64,000 nt of DNA from positions 682,001 through 746,000 of the forward strand of contig NZ_FYEE01000001.1 in assembly GCF_900187645.1 (NCBI RefSeq), in the 5' to 3' direction. Positions 7,423 through 15,775 of this stretch are shown piece by piece (the stretch's first letter is position 1; the number at the start of each line of letters is the position of its first letter). The DNA is from Pseudomonas sp. Irchel 3E20. Lineage in GTDB: Bacteria > Pseudomonadota > Gammaproteobacteria > Pseudomonadales > Pseudomonadaceae. A model generated the notes under the pieces. The model was not told where the DNA came from and ran no database searches. It saw only the letters and a list, made by a program, of their open reading frames with translations. A program made the position numbers and the translations under genes.

Positions 7423-9207
7423 GTCATCAAAATTCTCTTCATTAGCCCAGAGCTTTTCAAGATTTACATCTTCACTGTCGGGCTGTCTAGCAGAATTCAG
7501 TTTTTCAATTTGTAATGTCATAGGTAAATCAAAAGACGTTCCTGTGATGATACAGCAGCCTTTAGATAGATTAGGAATCAAGCTCCTAGAGAGATTGTCA
7601 AGAGTACTGATAGTGTTGTCCAGCAGATATAGATCGCGCTCATTAACTAATCGGTGAATAAAGAAATTGTGGAGCTGCGATACTATAGTTGGGGAAATAT
7701 CGGCCGGGCGCTGACTCGAAAGTGTGATGAACATGCCAAATTTTCGGCCTTCTTTGATGATTTCTTCAAAAAGCTCAAGTCGGTAATCTTTCCAGCTTTC
7801 GTGCTCTCTTGATGACTGCTGAGATAGAATGTTATGGGCTTCATCGATTATCAGATGCATCGTCTTGTCGGGTGGGTTTTTAACAGTGTTCTTGTGCTGA
7901 TGATAGAAATGCTTAGCTATCAGCAAAGGTAAAACTTTTTTGATATCCTGATTGCATTTTCGTAAGGATATTACTGTTAGAAGCTTGGTTTTATCTTCCT
8001 CTTCCCCAATAACGATAACTTTTTTCAGTCCCGATAGGGAAGAATCTATCCTTTTTAAAAGTGGTTGAATATGCTCAAATTGTACGTGCCCGTGCAGCAG
8101 GTCGTGGATTAACTGAAGATCTGCCCGAGTTATTAGTTCATCAAATTGATTCGTATCGTCAATTGTGAGTTGCGCCACGGCTCGGGCAAAAGTGTTTTGG
8201 AAAGCAATGCCGTCTGCTTGGAAAAACAAATTATCTCTAGAACGGTGGAATTTATTAGCAGCACCATGCCAGGAAATTTCTCGGAGCATTGTGCTGAGGC
8301 CCACAGCCCCTACGCTCTCTACAACTCGCCTTAAAAGATCGAGCGCCTCTGGCTTTGGTGCAGTAGCGCTAAATACCGCCAGAAAAGTTCCTCGGATGTA
8401 GTTCAGTAAACTATTAGGTGCATCAATAAATTTTGCTCTTCCGTTTATCAACCGGTTTAGGAAAGGTCGTTGGGTATTCGCGGTAGCTTGGAAAAGAATA
8501 CATAATGTGTCAGAGTTCCAGAATTCTTCCGGAGCTAACGGGAATTTATCTCCATCTGCTATCGATGTGTCTAGCTTTAGTATCGATTTCCTACTACCTT
8601 CAATAAATTGGCCTGTTGTATATTCACCATTGAAGTCTAGGATAGCAAACTTGCTTTTATGACCTATGGCATCTGCCTTCTGTTCAAATAGAACTGTGTA
8701 CAGTTTTGCCAGTGTATTTGACTTCCCGCTACCCGTGTTTCCGAATATACCAATGTGACTGTTGAATAGTTTTTCCCAAGGTAACGATATGGGCAGCTCT
8801 TCTTTCAGCATTTTTCCAATAACAAAACCTTCTTTTTGGTTTCGCGTATAAATCTTCGAGATCCTTGATTCTTGCATTAAAAATGCTGGATCTTTGATCA
8901 TCGGAAGAAATTTAATACCCTCATTAAATTTGTCGTGTTCAAAGTATCCTATTGGTTTGGCTTCGACTTTTCTGATGTACTGCATTTTTTCAGAATGTTG
9001 CTCATATCTATTCTCGTCTAGGTACTCGCCTTCGATTATGCAGATGATGTCTCTGAAACCCCTTCTGATTGAAATATACTCTCGGATTGAAACTCCTTTA
9101 TATTTAGCGCCTTCATAAAATAGAGTTTCTCTATTTGATTCTTCGAATACCTTGAGCGTAACCTTTATTCCGTGTACTCCTATCACTTCTCCTATCTTAA
9201 TGCTCAT
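7414..9207 (-). CDS. herA: HerA-type ATPase of a SIR2-HerA defence pair
   Basis: A 597-residue FtsK/HerA-superfamily ATPase. The first ~100 residues resemble the HAS-barrel. Walker A is GNTGSGKS at 156-163, Walker B is LIIDEAHN around 450, and a sensor-like SSQRPADIS follows about 50 residues later. The start codon overlaps the stop of the SIR2 gene by 4 nt (ATGA), so the two are cotranslated. SIR2 plus HerA is an established antiphage combination in which a HerA hexamer assembles with SIR2 and NAD+ is depleted on infection. The length fits those HerA proteins. Assignment to defence rather than DNA-end processing rests on the SIR2 partner. Confidence 0.85.
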   Translation of the reverse strand: MSIKIGEVIGVHGIKVTLKVFEESNRETLFYEGAKYKGVSIREYISIRRGFRDIICIIEGEYLDENRYEQHSEKMQYIRKVEAKPIGYFEHDKFNEGIKFLPMIKDPAFLMQESRISKIYTRNQKEGFVIGKMLKEELPISLPWEKLFNSHIGIFGNTGSGKSNTLAKLYTVLFEQKADAIGHKSKFAILDFNGEYTTGQFIEGSRKSILKLDTSIADGDKFPLAPEEFWNSDTLCILFQATANTQRPFLNRLINGRAKFIDAPNSLLNYIRGTFLAVFSATAPKPEALDLLRRVVESVGAVGLSTMLREISWHGAANKFHRSRDNLFFQADGIAFQNTFARAVAQLTIDDTNQFDELITRADLQLIHDLLHGHVQFEHIQPLLKRIDSSLSGLKKVIVIGEEEDKTKLLTVISLRKCNQDIKKVLPLLIAKHFYHQHKNTVKNPPDKTMHLIIDEAHNILSQQSSREHESWKDYRLELFEEIIKEGRKFGMFITLSSQRPADISPTIVSQLHNFFIHRLVNERDLYLLDNTISTLDNLSRSLIPNLSKGCCIITGTSFDLPMTLQIEKLNSARQPDSEDVNLEKLWANEENFDDLV

Positions 9208-10352
9208 TGGCTGTCTCCGGAAGACACGTCGTGAGTGCCAAACTGCTCGGTGAGCGTAAAAACATTATCATTGAAATTTCTAAAGTTGAGATATTCGTCC
9301 GTGGAAATAAGCTCCACATTTTTATATATATCGAATAGCCGCTTCATAGAGTCGTGTTCATGTTGGTGGAAACAGCATATGAACACTTGCAGTGTTGGAT
9401 TCGACAAAGATCGTTTTACTAGATTTAGGATGTGTTCATCTGCGAATGAAAATCCAAACGTTATGAAGACCGCGTTTGGCTTCTCAAGCTCGTAACTGAG
9501 CAGTCGTAGCATCTGATAATAATGCTCTTCGAACACGGTCTCGTGAAACTTCCATTTGGTTGGATTAACGATAGGCAGTGTCGAATACTTTTTCCAAAAG
9601 CAATCTTGCTCTTGCTGACTTATTTCAAAATTGGGGATATTCTCTACTAAACCGTCTTTGTCTTTCAATAGACTTGAAAATTCGAAAAGTTTTTCGAGTG
9701 GTATATCATCAATCAGATGGTCCGCTCTATTGTTGGAGTAGTCGACAGTTATACTGCCTTCATCTTTATACCAATACGCAGATCCATGTAAATGAATTAG
9801 GTTTATTTGTGGTATCGTGGTGCGGTGACGTTCGAAAATGCCAGTTTGCGAAACTACGCTATTGAAATTTTTGGCTTGTAGATAGCGTTTGTTGAACCCT
9901 CGCGTCCCATCGTTTATGATGAAGTCAGTAGTTCCTTTTCTAAGCATGTCATCTGCTACATGAACGAAACAACCATCATAGTTTGTTGTGAATAGATTGC
10001 AGGTTTTTTCATAATCTTTTCTACTTTGCAAGATGGCTAGTATCGTGTCTAAGAAGTTTTTGTAGTTGTTAGTAACGTTTGACTTTTCTTTGTCTTTCTT
10101 GATCTGGTCTAGGCTAAACTGCATTACGGGTTCGATGCATTCTTTATAGTAGTGCATGAAAAGCAATGTGTAGAGTGACTGGTTATTCTCGTGCTGGAAG
10201 TGGGTCGCCAAAGTTTCAATGGTCTGGCTTTCATCCCACACATTTTTGATATCAAGAGCCAAAGTTGGGAACAGCCCATAAGAAGCGCCTGCTCCGATTA
10301 AAAAGTTTAAGGGCTTGTCGTAGATTTCGTTGATGCTGATTTTATTTGGCAT
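9204..10352 (-). CDS. SIR2-family NADase of a SIR2-HerA defence pair
   Basis: A 382-residue SIR2-like protein with the NAD-binding GAGAS at 20-24, TTNYD at 122-126, catalytic-type histidine in LHGS at 188-191, and a late FGFSFADEHI motif at about 298-307. These are hallmarks of the SIR2-like NADases in antiphage systems. An AAGGAGG site precedes the ATG. It is the promoter-proximal gene of the pair with the HerA ATPase. Expected role: abortive-infection NAD+ hydrolysis when the complex senses phage; this is family knowledge, not shown by the sequence. Confidence 0.85.
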   Translation of the reverse strand: MPNKISINEIYDKPLNFLIGAGASYGLFPTLALDIKNVWDESQTIETLATHFQHENNQSLYTLLFMHYYKECIEPVMQFSLDQIKKDKEKSNVTNNYKNFLDTILAILQSRKDYEKTCNLFTTNYDGCFVHVADDMLRKGTTDFIINDGTRGFNKRYLQAKNFNSVVSQTGIFERHRTTIPQINLIHLHGSAYWYKDEGSITVDYSNNRADHLIDDIPLEKLFEFSSLLKDKDGLVENIPNFEISQQEQDCFWKKYSTLPIVNPTKWKFHETVFEEHYYQMLRLLSYELEKPNAVFITFGFSFADEHILNLVKRSLSNPTLQVFICCFHQHEHDSMKRLFDIYKNVELISTDEYLNFRNFNDNVFTLTEQFGTHDVSSGDSQ

Positions 10353-10590
10353 GATGCCTCCTTGCAGATATCCGGAGCTTGTTTTCCAGCGCGTCCGTGC
10401 GTGGGGGGGGCCTACACGGGTGTCCTAAATTTGCAAAACCGATGAACTTGCGACGCTACTCATTTGCCATCATCCTGTCTACATCGGCGCTGTGAAGGGA
10501 GTGGTTAGGCATCCTATCGTTTGTGTCTACCGCTACGAGAATGATAGAAGAAGAAAGGAGGACTCTCATATAGATGCTGGCGCATCTCTA

Positions 10591-10607
10591 AATGATAGAT
10601 TATCATT
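10591..10607. promoter_or_regulatory. Palindromic operator candidate upstream of the serine recombinase
   Basis: AATGATA-GAT-TATCATT is a perfect 7+7 bp inverted repeat about 40 nt upstream of the recombinase ATG, followed by an AT-rich promoter-like stretch (CTATAC). A related half-site, AATGATAG, lies at about 10539. The rest of 10353-10646 holds the SIR2 promoter region and no gene I can support. Confidence 0.35.
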
Positions 10608-10646
10608 GCACTATACGTTTTCATGTCTTAATGAGGGCTTTCTTCC

Positions 10647-11294
10647 ATGGTCTCTGCACACCTCTATCTCCGAGCGTCAACACAAGATCAGGATGCGAAC
10701 CGGGCCCGCGCGTCTTTGCTGGCTTTTGCAGCCAGCCGAAACTATGAGGTGGCAGGGATCTATGCCGACAATTTCTCCGGCACCAAATTGCAGCGGCCTG
10801 AACTCCACAGGCTGTTGACCAGTGCGGAGTCTGGACAAGTCTTGTGTGTTGAGTCGGTGGATCGCCTTTCCCGGCTCAGCCAAACGGATTGGGAAACCCT
10901 CAAAGGAACGATCAATTCAAAAGGTTTGAGGCTAGTGGTGGCTGACTTACCTACTAGTTGGGAACATCTGGACAACCACTCTAGCGGTCGCAGTGATATT
11001 GCGGGTTCTGTAATGCACGTGATCAATAACATGCTCATTGATCTGATGGCGACGATGGCCCGCCTTGATCAAGAAAAGCGTGTCGAGAGGATCAGGCAGG
11101 GCATCGCCAACAAGAGGGCGGCTGATCCATCCTGGAAGGCTTTAGGGAAACGGAAGAACACCGAGAAATGGCAACGGGTAGAAAAGCTTCTCAAAGGTCA
11201 AACTGCCTCGAACATGACGATTAAAGAGATTGCCCAAGCTGCGAGTGTCGGCGAAGCCACTGTTTACAGAATCAAAAAAGAGCTTGGTGCGTAA
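10647..11294 (+). CDS. Serine recombinase (resolvase/invertase family)
   Basis: A 215-residue small serine recombinase. The catalytic motif is YLRASTQDQ at residues 7-15, with the nucleophile at S11. VESVDRLSRL follows (about 69-78), then the E-helix arginine region, and a C-terminal helix-turn-helix (about 185-212, IKEIAQAASVGEATVYRIKK). This is the resolvase/invertase layout. It has an AT-rich promoter region with a palindrome and a strong terminator directly downstream, so it is its own transcription unit. A second recombinase in an island already carrying a tyrosine integrase may serve inversion or resolution; its substrate sites are not obvious. Confidence 0.88.
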   Translation: MVSAHLYLRASTQDQDANRARASLLAFAASRNYEVAGIYADNFSGTKLQRPELHRLLTSAESGQVLCVESVDRLSRLSQTDWETLKGTINSKGLRLVVADLPTSWEHLDNHSSGRSDIAGSVMHVINNMLIDLMATMARLDQEKRVERIRQGIANKRAADPSWKALGKRKNTEKWQRVEKLLKGQTASNMTIKEIAQAASVGEATVYRIKKELGA

Positions 11295-11330
11295 CCTTAT
11301 TAGCCTGCTCATCTCCCTGTTATTCATGTC

Positions 11331-11360
11331 AAAGGCGATTCTGAGATTAGAATCGCCTTT
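11331..11360. terminator. Terminator after the serine recombinase
   Basis: AAAGGCGATTCT (11331-11342) pairs perfectly with AGAATCGCCTTT (11349-11360) around a 6-nt loop. The A/T ends allow it to work in both directions, serving the recombinase and the leftward microprotein/xis operon. Confidence 0.7.
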
Positions 11361-11384
11361 CACGTCTCCGCCATGATCCTGCCT

Positions 11385-11540
11385 CTAATCAGACGAGCCT
11401 TCAGTAATCTTAATGGTTACCAACTCAACTCTGTGAACTCCGAGGCGGCGAAGGGCTTCCAAATCCGCTAAAAGGACCGTTCCTGGCAGCACCAGTATGC
11501 CAAGTACATTTCCAGCGAGATCTACTATGCGAAGGCTCAC
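11385..11540 (-). CDS. 51-residue microprotein translationally coupled to the xis-like gene
   Basis: A GTG at 11540 overlaps the TGA of the upstream HTH gene (GTGA), with AGGAAA a short distance before it. The frame stays open for 51 codons to a TAG at 11385-11387. The product starts VSLRIVDLAGNVLG and is well balanced, with hydrophobic strands and a charged centre (ADLEALRRLG), as expected of a folded small protein. The terminator lies 25 nt further on. The reading is by hand translation; I recognise no homologue. Overlap, ribosome site and terminator position argue that it is real. Confidence 0.5.
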   Translation of the reverse strand: MSLRIVDLAGNVLGILVLPGTVLLADLEALRRLGVHRVELVTIKITEGSSD

Positions 11541-11737
11541 CGACTATTTTCCTGAGCTTGTCGCTTGACGAATGCTTCTAGGGTTTTCACTCGTACCAGC
11601 CTGCGCCTGCCCAATTTGAATGTCTGAATGTCCCCCTTGTTAATCATTTCATAGAACATGGATCTGGCAACGCCAATCAAGCGTGCGGCATCTTCTACCC
11701 CAACCGAGATAGGTGCTAAGGAGTTGGTTTGGTTCAT
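11537..11737 (-). CDS. AlpA/excisionase-like helix-turn-helix protein
   Basis: Contains SVGVEDAARLIGVARSMFYE, then GDIQTFKLGRRRLVRVKTLEAFV, the winged HTH_17/MerR-like fold used by AlpA regulators and recombination directionality factors. I use the ATG at 11737 (66 residues). In-frame starts at ATG 11779 and GTG 11791 are possible, and the latter would lie inside the palindromic operator. It sits about 0.7 kb from the integrase gene on the same strand, so it may be the excisionase or a regulator of the integrase. It is the first gene of a coupled pair with the 51-residue microprotein. Confidence 0.75.
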   Translation of the reverse strand: MNQTNSLAPISVGVEDAARLIGVARSMFYEMINKGDIQTFKLGRRRLVRVKTLEAFVKRQAQENSR

Positions 11738-11780
11738 AAGGGTGGCCTCTGCTGCTTCATGACGCAACGATTGCTGCATC

Positions 11781-11809
11781 TGTGGCGCCACAATAAGTGT
11801 GGTGCCACA
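11781..11809. promoter_or_regulatory. Twin palindromic operators between the xis-like gene and the RHH-like gene
   Basis: TGTGGCGCCACA (11781-11792, perfect palindrome) and TGTGGTGCCACA (11798-11809, one central mismatch) have centres 17 bp apart. They lie between the leftward HTH gene and the rightward gene at 11891, placed to control both. Either neighbour could be the binding protein. Confidence 0.5.
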
Positions 11810-11890
11810 TCTGTGTCAACACGTATTCGTTGTGTGTCTGGCGGTGATGTGGCATGCTCGCTGAAATCCACAGGCGTCTGGAATCCAGCT

Positions 11891-12454
11891 ATGGTCGTAC
11901 GGAAAAAAGTAGAAACGATTCACCTGCGAGTTAGCGCAACCTCCAAGGCCTGTCTTGAAGGGTTGGCAAATGTGATGGGGAAAACGTCTACGCGTGTGCT
12001 TGAAGAACTGATAGCTGAGGCAGCAGAGAAATGTGTGGTCGAAGGGATCGACGCAACAATTGACGTCAATCTCTATTCGGATGGGGAATGGACGTTGCAG
12101 AAGGCGTTGCAATTGGCTCATATACCTGAAGAGCCAATTCTCAAAAAGCTTAGGACGTATTTTTTGGCAGACGAAGCGCTGAGTCGAAAGGACTGCATTC
12201 TTTTAGAGGCAATTTTGTGGTCACCCGATGTCTTCTCCGGCGACACGGATATATTTCTTGAATCCGAGCGTATTTTCAAAAATCCAGTTATGGAGCACCC
12301 TCACGACATTAGGGCCTTTAAAATTGACCTTGATGAAATCAACCGTCAAATGTCATTGCTCGAAGAATTTGCAGAATTCCGATTGAAAAACAAATCGGTG
12401 TCCCCCTCGTACGTAGAGTACCTGCGGATGAAAGAGGCAAAGCCAAAGAGCTAG
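11891..12454 (+). CDS. Ribbon-helix-helix-like protein of unknown function
   Basis: I place the start at the ATG at 11891 (187 residues); codons upstream run into the operator region and look non-coding. The N-terminus, VETIHLRVSATSKACLEGLA followed by STRVLEELIAEAAEK, has the strand-helix-helix pattern of ribbon-helix-helix DNA-binding domains. The rest is acidic and helical with no motif I know. Its stop and the integrase stop share the same CTAG on opposite strands. It may repress the divergent xis-like operon. Confidence 0.55.
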   Translation: MVVRKKVETIHLRVSATSKACLEGLANVMGKTSTRVLEELIAEAAEKCVVEGIDATIDVNLYSDGEWTLQKALQLAHIPEEPILKKLRTYFLADEALSRKDCILLEAILWSPDVFSGDTDIFLESERIFKNPVMEHPHDIRAFKIDLDEINRQMSLLEEFAEFRLKNKSVSPSYVEYLRMKEAKPKS

Positions 12455-13662
12455 ATGAGCTCTACGGCCGCCGCTTTAGTCCCGGGGGCCAGATGCGCAT
12501 AACGCAGGGTCATTTTGATGTCTCCATGCCCCAATAGATCTCGTACCGTGTTGAGCGGTACTCCGGCCATCACTAGTCGGGATGCGAAGTCGTGACGCAT
12601 ATCGTGCCAGCGGAAGCCGATCACCTTGGCCCTTTCGAGTAGTTTGAGCCAGGCGCTTTTTACGTCTTCAAAGCGGCCTCCTTGTTGATTTGGAAACACA
12701 TAGAGGGCCGTCCCTGATTGCTTTTTCCATTCTTCAAGTACGGCTACGACTTCCTTATTCATAGGAATGTGTCGGGTTTCGCTGGTCTTTGTTGTGTCAC
12801 CAGCGACGGTGATGGTCTTGGTAATGAAGTTTACCGATGACCATTTGAGGTCGAACAGCTCTCCACGCCTCATGCCAGAATTCAGCGAGACGAGCACCAT
12901 AGGTTTAATGTGATCAGTGAAGGGTAGACCCAGCAGGCTTTGCTTCTGTACTTGACCCCGATCTACGCGCCAATTGTTCGCGCTTTCTCGTTCGGCACGC
13001 ATTTCGTCTTGTCGTGCATCCAGAGCTGCGCGTAGGCGCTTGTTCTCGTCTTCATCCAAGTAGCGCACCAACCCCATGGAATCGACCTTGAGTTGCTTTA
13101 CTTTTGCCATTGGGTGGGCTGTGATGTATTCCCATTCTACTGCCCGGCTAAACACGCCGCTGATTGAGCCCATCTTGCGGTTGACGGTCGAGGGCTTGTT
13201 GCCGATCTGCATCCAGGTAGTGCGAATCTGGTCGAGATCGCGACCGGTGATTGCGTCGATCCGCTGAGCCATGATCGGATCGAAATTGTTATCCAAGGTG
13301 TGCAACGTTTTTTCGTGGCCCTTGTGGTGAGTTTTGAACCACGGCATATAGGTGTCGTCGATGAACTCACGTAGCGAGGGGAGGGCAGTACCTTTCCGGC
13401 CGTGGGTGACTGCCAGAGGCTCACCGTGTTTGCGCGCTTCATATAAGTACTGAGTCGCTTCTTGGCGGGCTTGGTCGAGTGTAAGGATACCGACTCGTCC
13501 CAACGCTTTTTTGCGCGCGCGTCCCCACCTGACGATATACGACTTGGCCCCGGCCGCCGTTACACGTACGTATAGGCCTATCACGATGGTATCGTGGACT
13601 TCGTACTCCTTGCCGGTGACTTCCAAGGATGACAGTAGTTTGCCGGTTAGCTTTTCTTTCAC
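12451..13662 (-). CDS. int: Tyrosine site-specific integrase of the genomic island
   Basis: About 403 residues from a GTG at 13662, preferred because GGAG lies 5-6 nt upstream; an ATG at 13692 gives 413 residues. The N-terminal part (about 10-85) is the DUF4102-like arm-binding domain. The core shows SGMRRGELFDLKW (catalytic Arg), HDMRHDFASRL (H-x-x-R), LLGHGDIKMTLRYAH (His and nucleophile Tyr). It is P4/prophage-type and sits directly beside the tRNA-Arg attachment remnant, which defines its integration site. Confidence 0.93.
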   Translation of the reverse strand: MKEKLTGKLLSSLEVTGKEYEVHDTIVIGLYVRVTAAGAKSYIVRWGRARKKALGRVGILTLDQARQEATQYLYEARKHGEPLAVTHGRKGTALPSLREFIDDTYMPWFKTHHKGHEKTLHTLDNNFDPIMAQRIDAITGRDLDQIRTTWMQIGNKPSTVNRKMGSISGVFSRAVEWEYITAHPMAKVKQLKVDSMGLVRYLDEDENKRLRAALDARQDEMRAERESANNWRVDRGQVQKQSLLGLPFTDHIKPMVLVSLNSGMRRGELFDLKWSSVNFITKTITVAGDTTKTSETRHIPMNKEVVAVLEEWKKQSGTALYVFPNQQGGRFEDVKSAWLKLLERAKVIGFRWHDMRHDFASRLVMAGVPLNTVRDLLGHGDIKMTLRYAHLAPGTKAAAVELI

Positions 13663-13784
13663 CTGATCTCCGTGGGTGCATTGTGGGTGCAAAAAACACT
13701 ATACGGAGCTGTTTTATCGGACGCAATCGGACTGTAAGTCCAGTAATCACTGGTTTCTCCCTTTGTCTATTGGCCTAAAATTGG

Positions 13785-13831
13785 CCCTCCTAAGGGGAAG
13801 GTTGGCCGTTCGAACCGGCCCTGGGACACCA
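13785..13831 (+). other. attR: 3' half of tRNA-Arg(CCU), island attachment site
   Basis: The 47 nt match the 3' part of tRNA-Arg(CCU) from the anticodon loop (CTCCTAA) through the variable loop, the T arm (GGCCG TTCGAAC CGGCC), the acceptor strand CTGGGAC and ACCA. The sequence before 13785 cannot form the 5' acceptor, D arm or anticodon stem, so this is not a complete tRNA. It is what remains at the far end after integration into a tRNA 3' end, and the native terminator follows. The intact tRNA should lie left of the window. Confidence 0.8.
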
Positions 13832-13847
13832 CATCAGACACTCCAAG

Positions 13848-13880
13848 GCCCCGTCCAGAAACCTGCTGGCGGGGCTTTTT
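13848..13880 (+). terminator. Native terminator of the tRNA-Arg(CCU) gene
   Basis: GCCCCG (13848-13853) pairs with CGGGGC (13870-13875), with an inner CCAG/CTGG, then TTTTTGTTG. It follows the tRNA remnant by 16 nt and marks resumed core chromosome. The stretch 13881-14170 contains no gene I can support, only the upstream region of the next gene. Confidence 0.7.
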
Positions 13881-14170
13881 GTTGTCTGTCGGTTTTGCCA
13901 GGTCGTAACTAAATCGCCGCTTTCTATAAGGGAAAGGCCAAAGTGGCCGATAACCCGTCAAGCATCAGTGTTGCCTGGCGGTTTTAGTGCTAGGCGGCCT
14001 TGCGGGCCTGCGCGGTGAGTGCGGTTGGTAACGTCGTGGGTAAGGCTGTGTAAAGTCGCTTGATAGCCTATTGCCGCTAGCTATTATCTGCGCGCCGAAA
14101 GGTGCAGCGAAGCTGAGCTCGTCCTTGCATTTGCTTTTGGGTTCATCTTCTTACTGGGCTGGAATCTTCG

Positions 14171-15775
14171 ATGTTGGCGTATCACCAGAAAAACTTTTTG
14201 ATCGTCGATGATTTTTCTGACTTTCGCAGTTCCGTCAGGTCCATGCTGCGTGAGCTGGGGGTCAAGGATATCGACACCGCCGACACTGGAGAGCAGGCGC
14301 TGCGCATGTGCGCGCAGAAGCGCTACGACTTTATCCTGCAGGACTATCACCTGGGCGACGGTAAGAAAAATGGCCAGCAGGTGCTTGAAGACCTGATGGT
14401 CGACAAGTTGATTAGCCATGAGAGCGTGTTCGTCATGGTCACCGCCGAGACGAGCCAGGCGATGGTGCTCAGTGCCCTGGAGCACGAGCCCGATGCCTAT
14501 CTGACCAAGCCCTTCAACCGCTTAGGCCTGGCCCAGCGGTTGGATCGGTTGGTGCAGCGCAAGAATTTACTCAAGCCCATCATGCAGGCCCTGGATCGCG
14601 GCAAGCCCACCGAGGTGTTGGCGGCCTGTGCGGCGTTGTGCAAGCAAGACCCGCGTTTCACGCCGTTATGCCTCAAGTATCGCGCCGATGCCCTTCGCGA
14701 CCTGAACCAGCATGAGGCGCTGGAGAAGTTCCTCAATGCGATTCTGGCGGACCGCCCGCTGCCATGGGCCTACGCGATGTTGGGCCGGTTGCTGTTCAAG
14801 CGCGGCCAGGTCAAGCACGCCCAAGGCTTGTACGAAACGGCGCTCAAGGCGTTCCCGATGATGCCGGCCTTGTATGACGGGTTGGCGGACGTGTTGGTGG
14901 CTCAGGGCGATGCCAAACGTGCGCAAAGCGTGCTGGAAGAGGCGGTACGCCTGTCGCCGCTGGCGGTGCGCCGGCAATCGCAGTTGGGCAAATTGGCCTT
15001 GGCCAACGAGGATTTTGAAACCTCGTCCCGGGCCTATCGCAATGCGGTGGCCCAGGGGCAGCAGTCGCGCTTCAAAGACCCGGAAAGTAACCTTGGCCTG
15101 GCCCAAGCCTTGATTAGCAAGGGCAGCGAGCGGGGCCTGGACACCCGCACGCGCCTGGAGATCAACAATGCCCTGGGCCTGGTGGCCAAGGAGAACCCCG
15201 GCGACCAAAGCCTGCAAGTGCGGGCGCGGCTGATGAAGGCTACCAGCCTGCTTATCAACGACGCGGAAACCGCCGAAAAACTCACCGAGCAAGCCATGGC
15301 GCGCCTAGACGGCATGGAGCAATTCATGAGCGCCGAGGCGGCGTTGCTGGTGGCCAAGCAGTTGCAGCAATTGGGCCAGGCCGAGGCCGGCGCCTCGATG
15401 CTCAAGAACTGCGCCGAGATTTACGGTGACGACCCGGTGGTGATGCAAGGCATCGCCAAGCTGACCGACGACCCGGCCATCCTCAACGCCGGCAACGCTG
15501 CGGCGGACCTCAACCGCCAAGGCGTGCGTGCCTACAAGGCAGGTGGCTTGACCGAAGCGCGGGAGCTGTTCCGCGGCGCGCTGTTGCTGCAACCGAAGAA
15601 CATCAGTATTGCGCTGAACATGGCGCAGTCCCTGCTCCACGGCACCGACCCCAAGGCGGACGCGCCGCTGTTCGACGAATGCCGCGCCTGCTTGAAAATG
15701 GTCGGCATGATCCCCGAGAGCGACGCGCGTTATCCGCGTTATCAAAAACTGCGCAGCAAGGCGTTTGACCAATGA
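14171..15775 (+). CDS. Response regulator with REC domain and TPR output
   Basis: A 534-residue protein. The receiver domain (about 1-125) has the acidic pocket IVDDFSDF, the phospho-acceptor region LQDYHLGDG (D near residue 57), the switch threonine in MVTAE and the lysine in LTKPF. The remainder is tetratricopeptide-like helical repeats (for example ALYDGLADVLVAQGDAKRAQ). There is no DNA-binding output, so it probably acts by protein contact. The stop overlaps the next gene, a kinase-like protein, by 4 nt (ATGA). It lies near the flagellar cluster as in other pseudomonads; its partner pathway is not established. Confidence 0.85.
   Translation: MLAYHQKNFLIVDDFSDFRSSVRSMLRELGVKDIDTADTGEQALRMCAQKRYDFILQDYHLGDGKKNGQQVLEDLMVDKLISHESVFVMVTAETSQAMVLSALEHEPDAYLTKPFNRLGLAQRLDRLVQRKNLLKPIMQALDRGKPTEVLAACAALCKQDPRFTPLCLKYRADALRDLNQHEALEKFLNAILADRPLPWAYAMLGRLLFKRGQVKHAQGLYETALKAFPMMPALYDGLADVLVAQGDAKRAQSVLEEAVRLSPLAVRRQSQLGKLALANEDFETSSRAYRNAVAQGQQSRFKDPESNLGLAQALISKGSERGLDTRTRLEINNALGLVAKENPGDQSLQVRARLMKATSLLINDAETAEKLTEQAMARLDGMEQFMSAEAALLVAKQLQQLGQAEAGASMLKNCAEIYGDDPVVMQGIAKLTDDPAILNAGNAAADLNRQGVRAYKAGGLTEARELFRGALLLQPKNISIALNMAQSLLHGTDPKADAPLFDECRACLKMVGMIPESDARYPRYQKLRSKAFDQ

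Noticed and set aside
10591..10607. Fur box at the AATGATA/TATCATT palindrome
   Set aside because: Half-sites AATGAT and ATCATT are 5 nt apart, not 1 nt as in the 19-bp Fur consensus.
10492..10818. 108-codon frame before the serine recombinase
   Set aside because: Overlaps the recombinase in another frame, spans its promoter and palindrome, and has no domain.
13735..13831. Complete tRNA gene at the integrase end
   Set aside because: No 5' acceptor, D arm or anticodon 5' stem can be built; only the 3' half is present.
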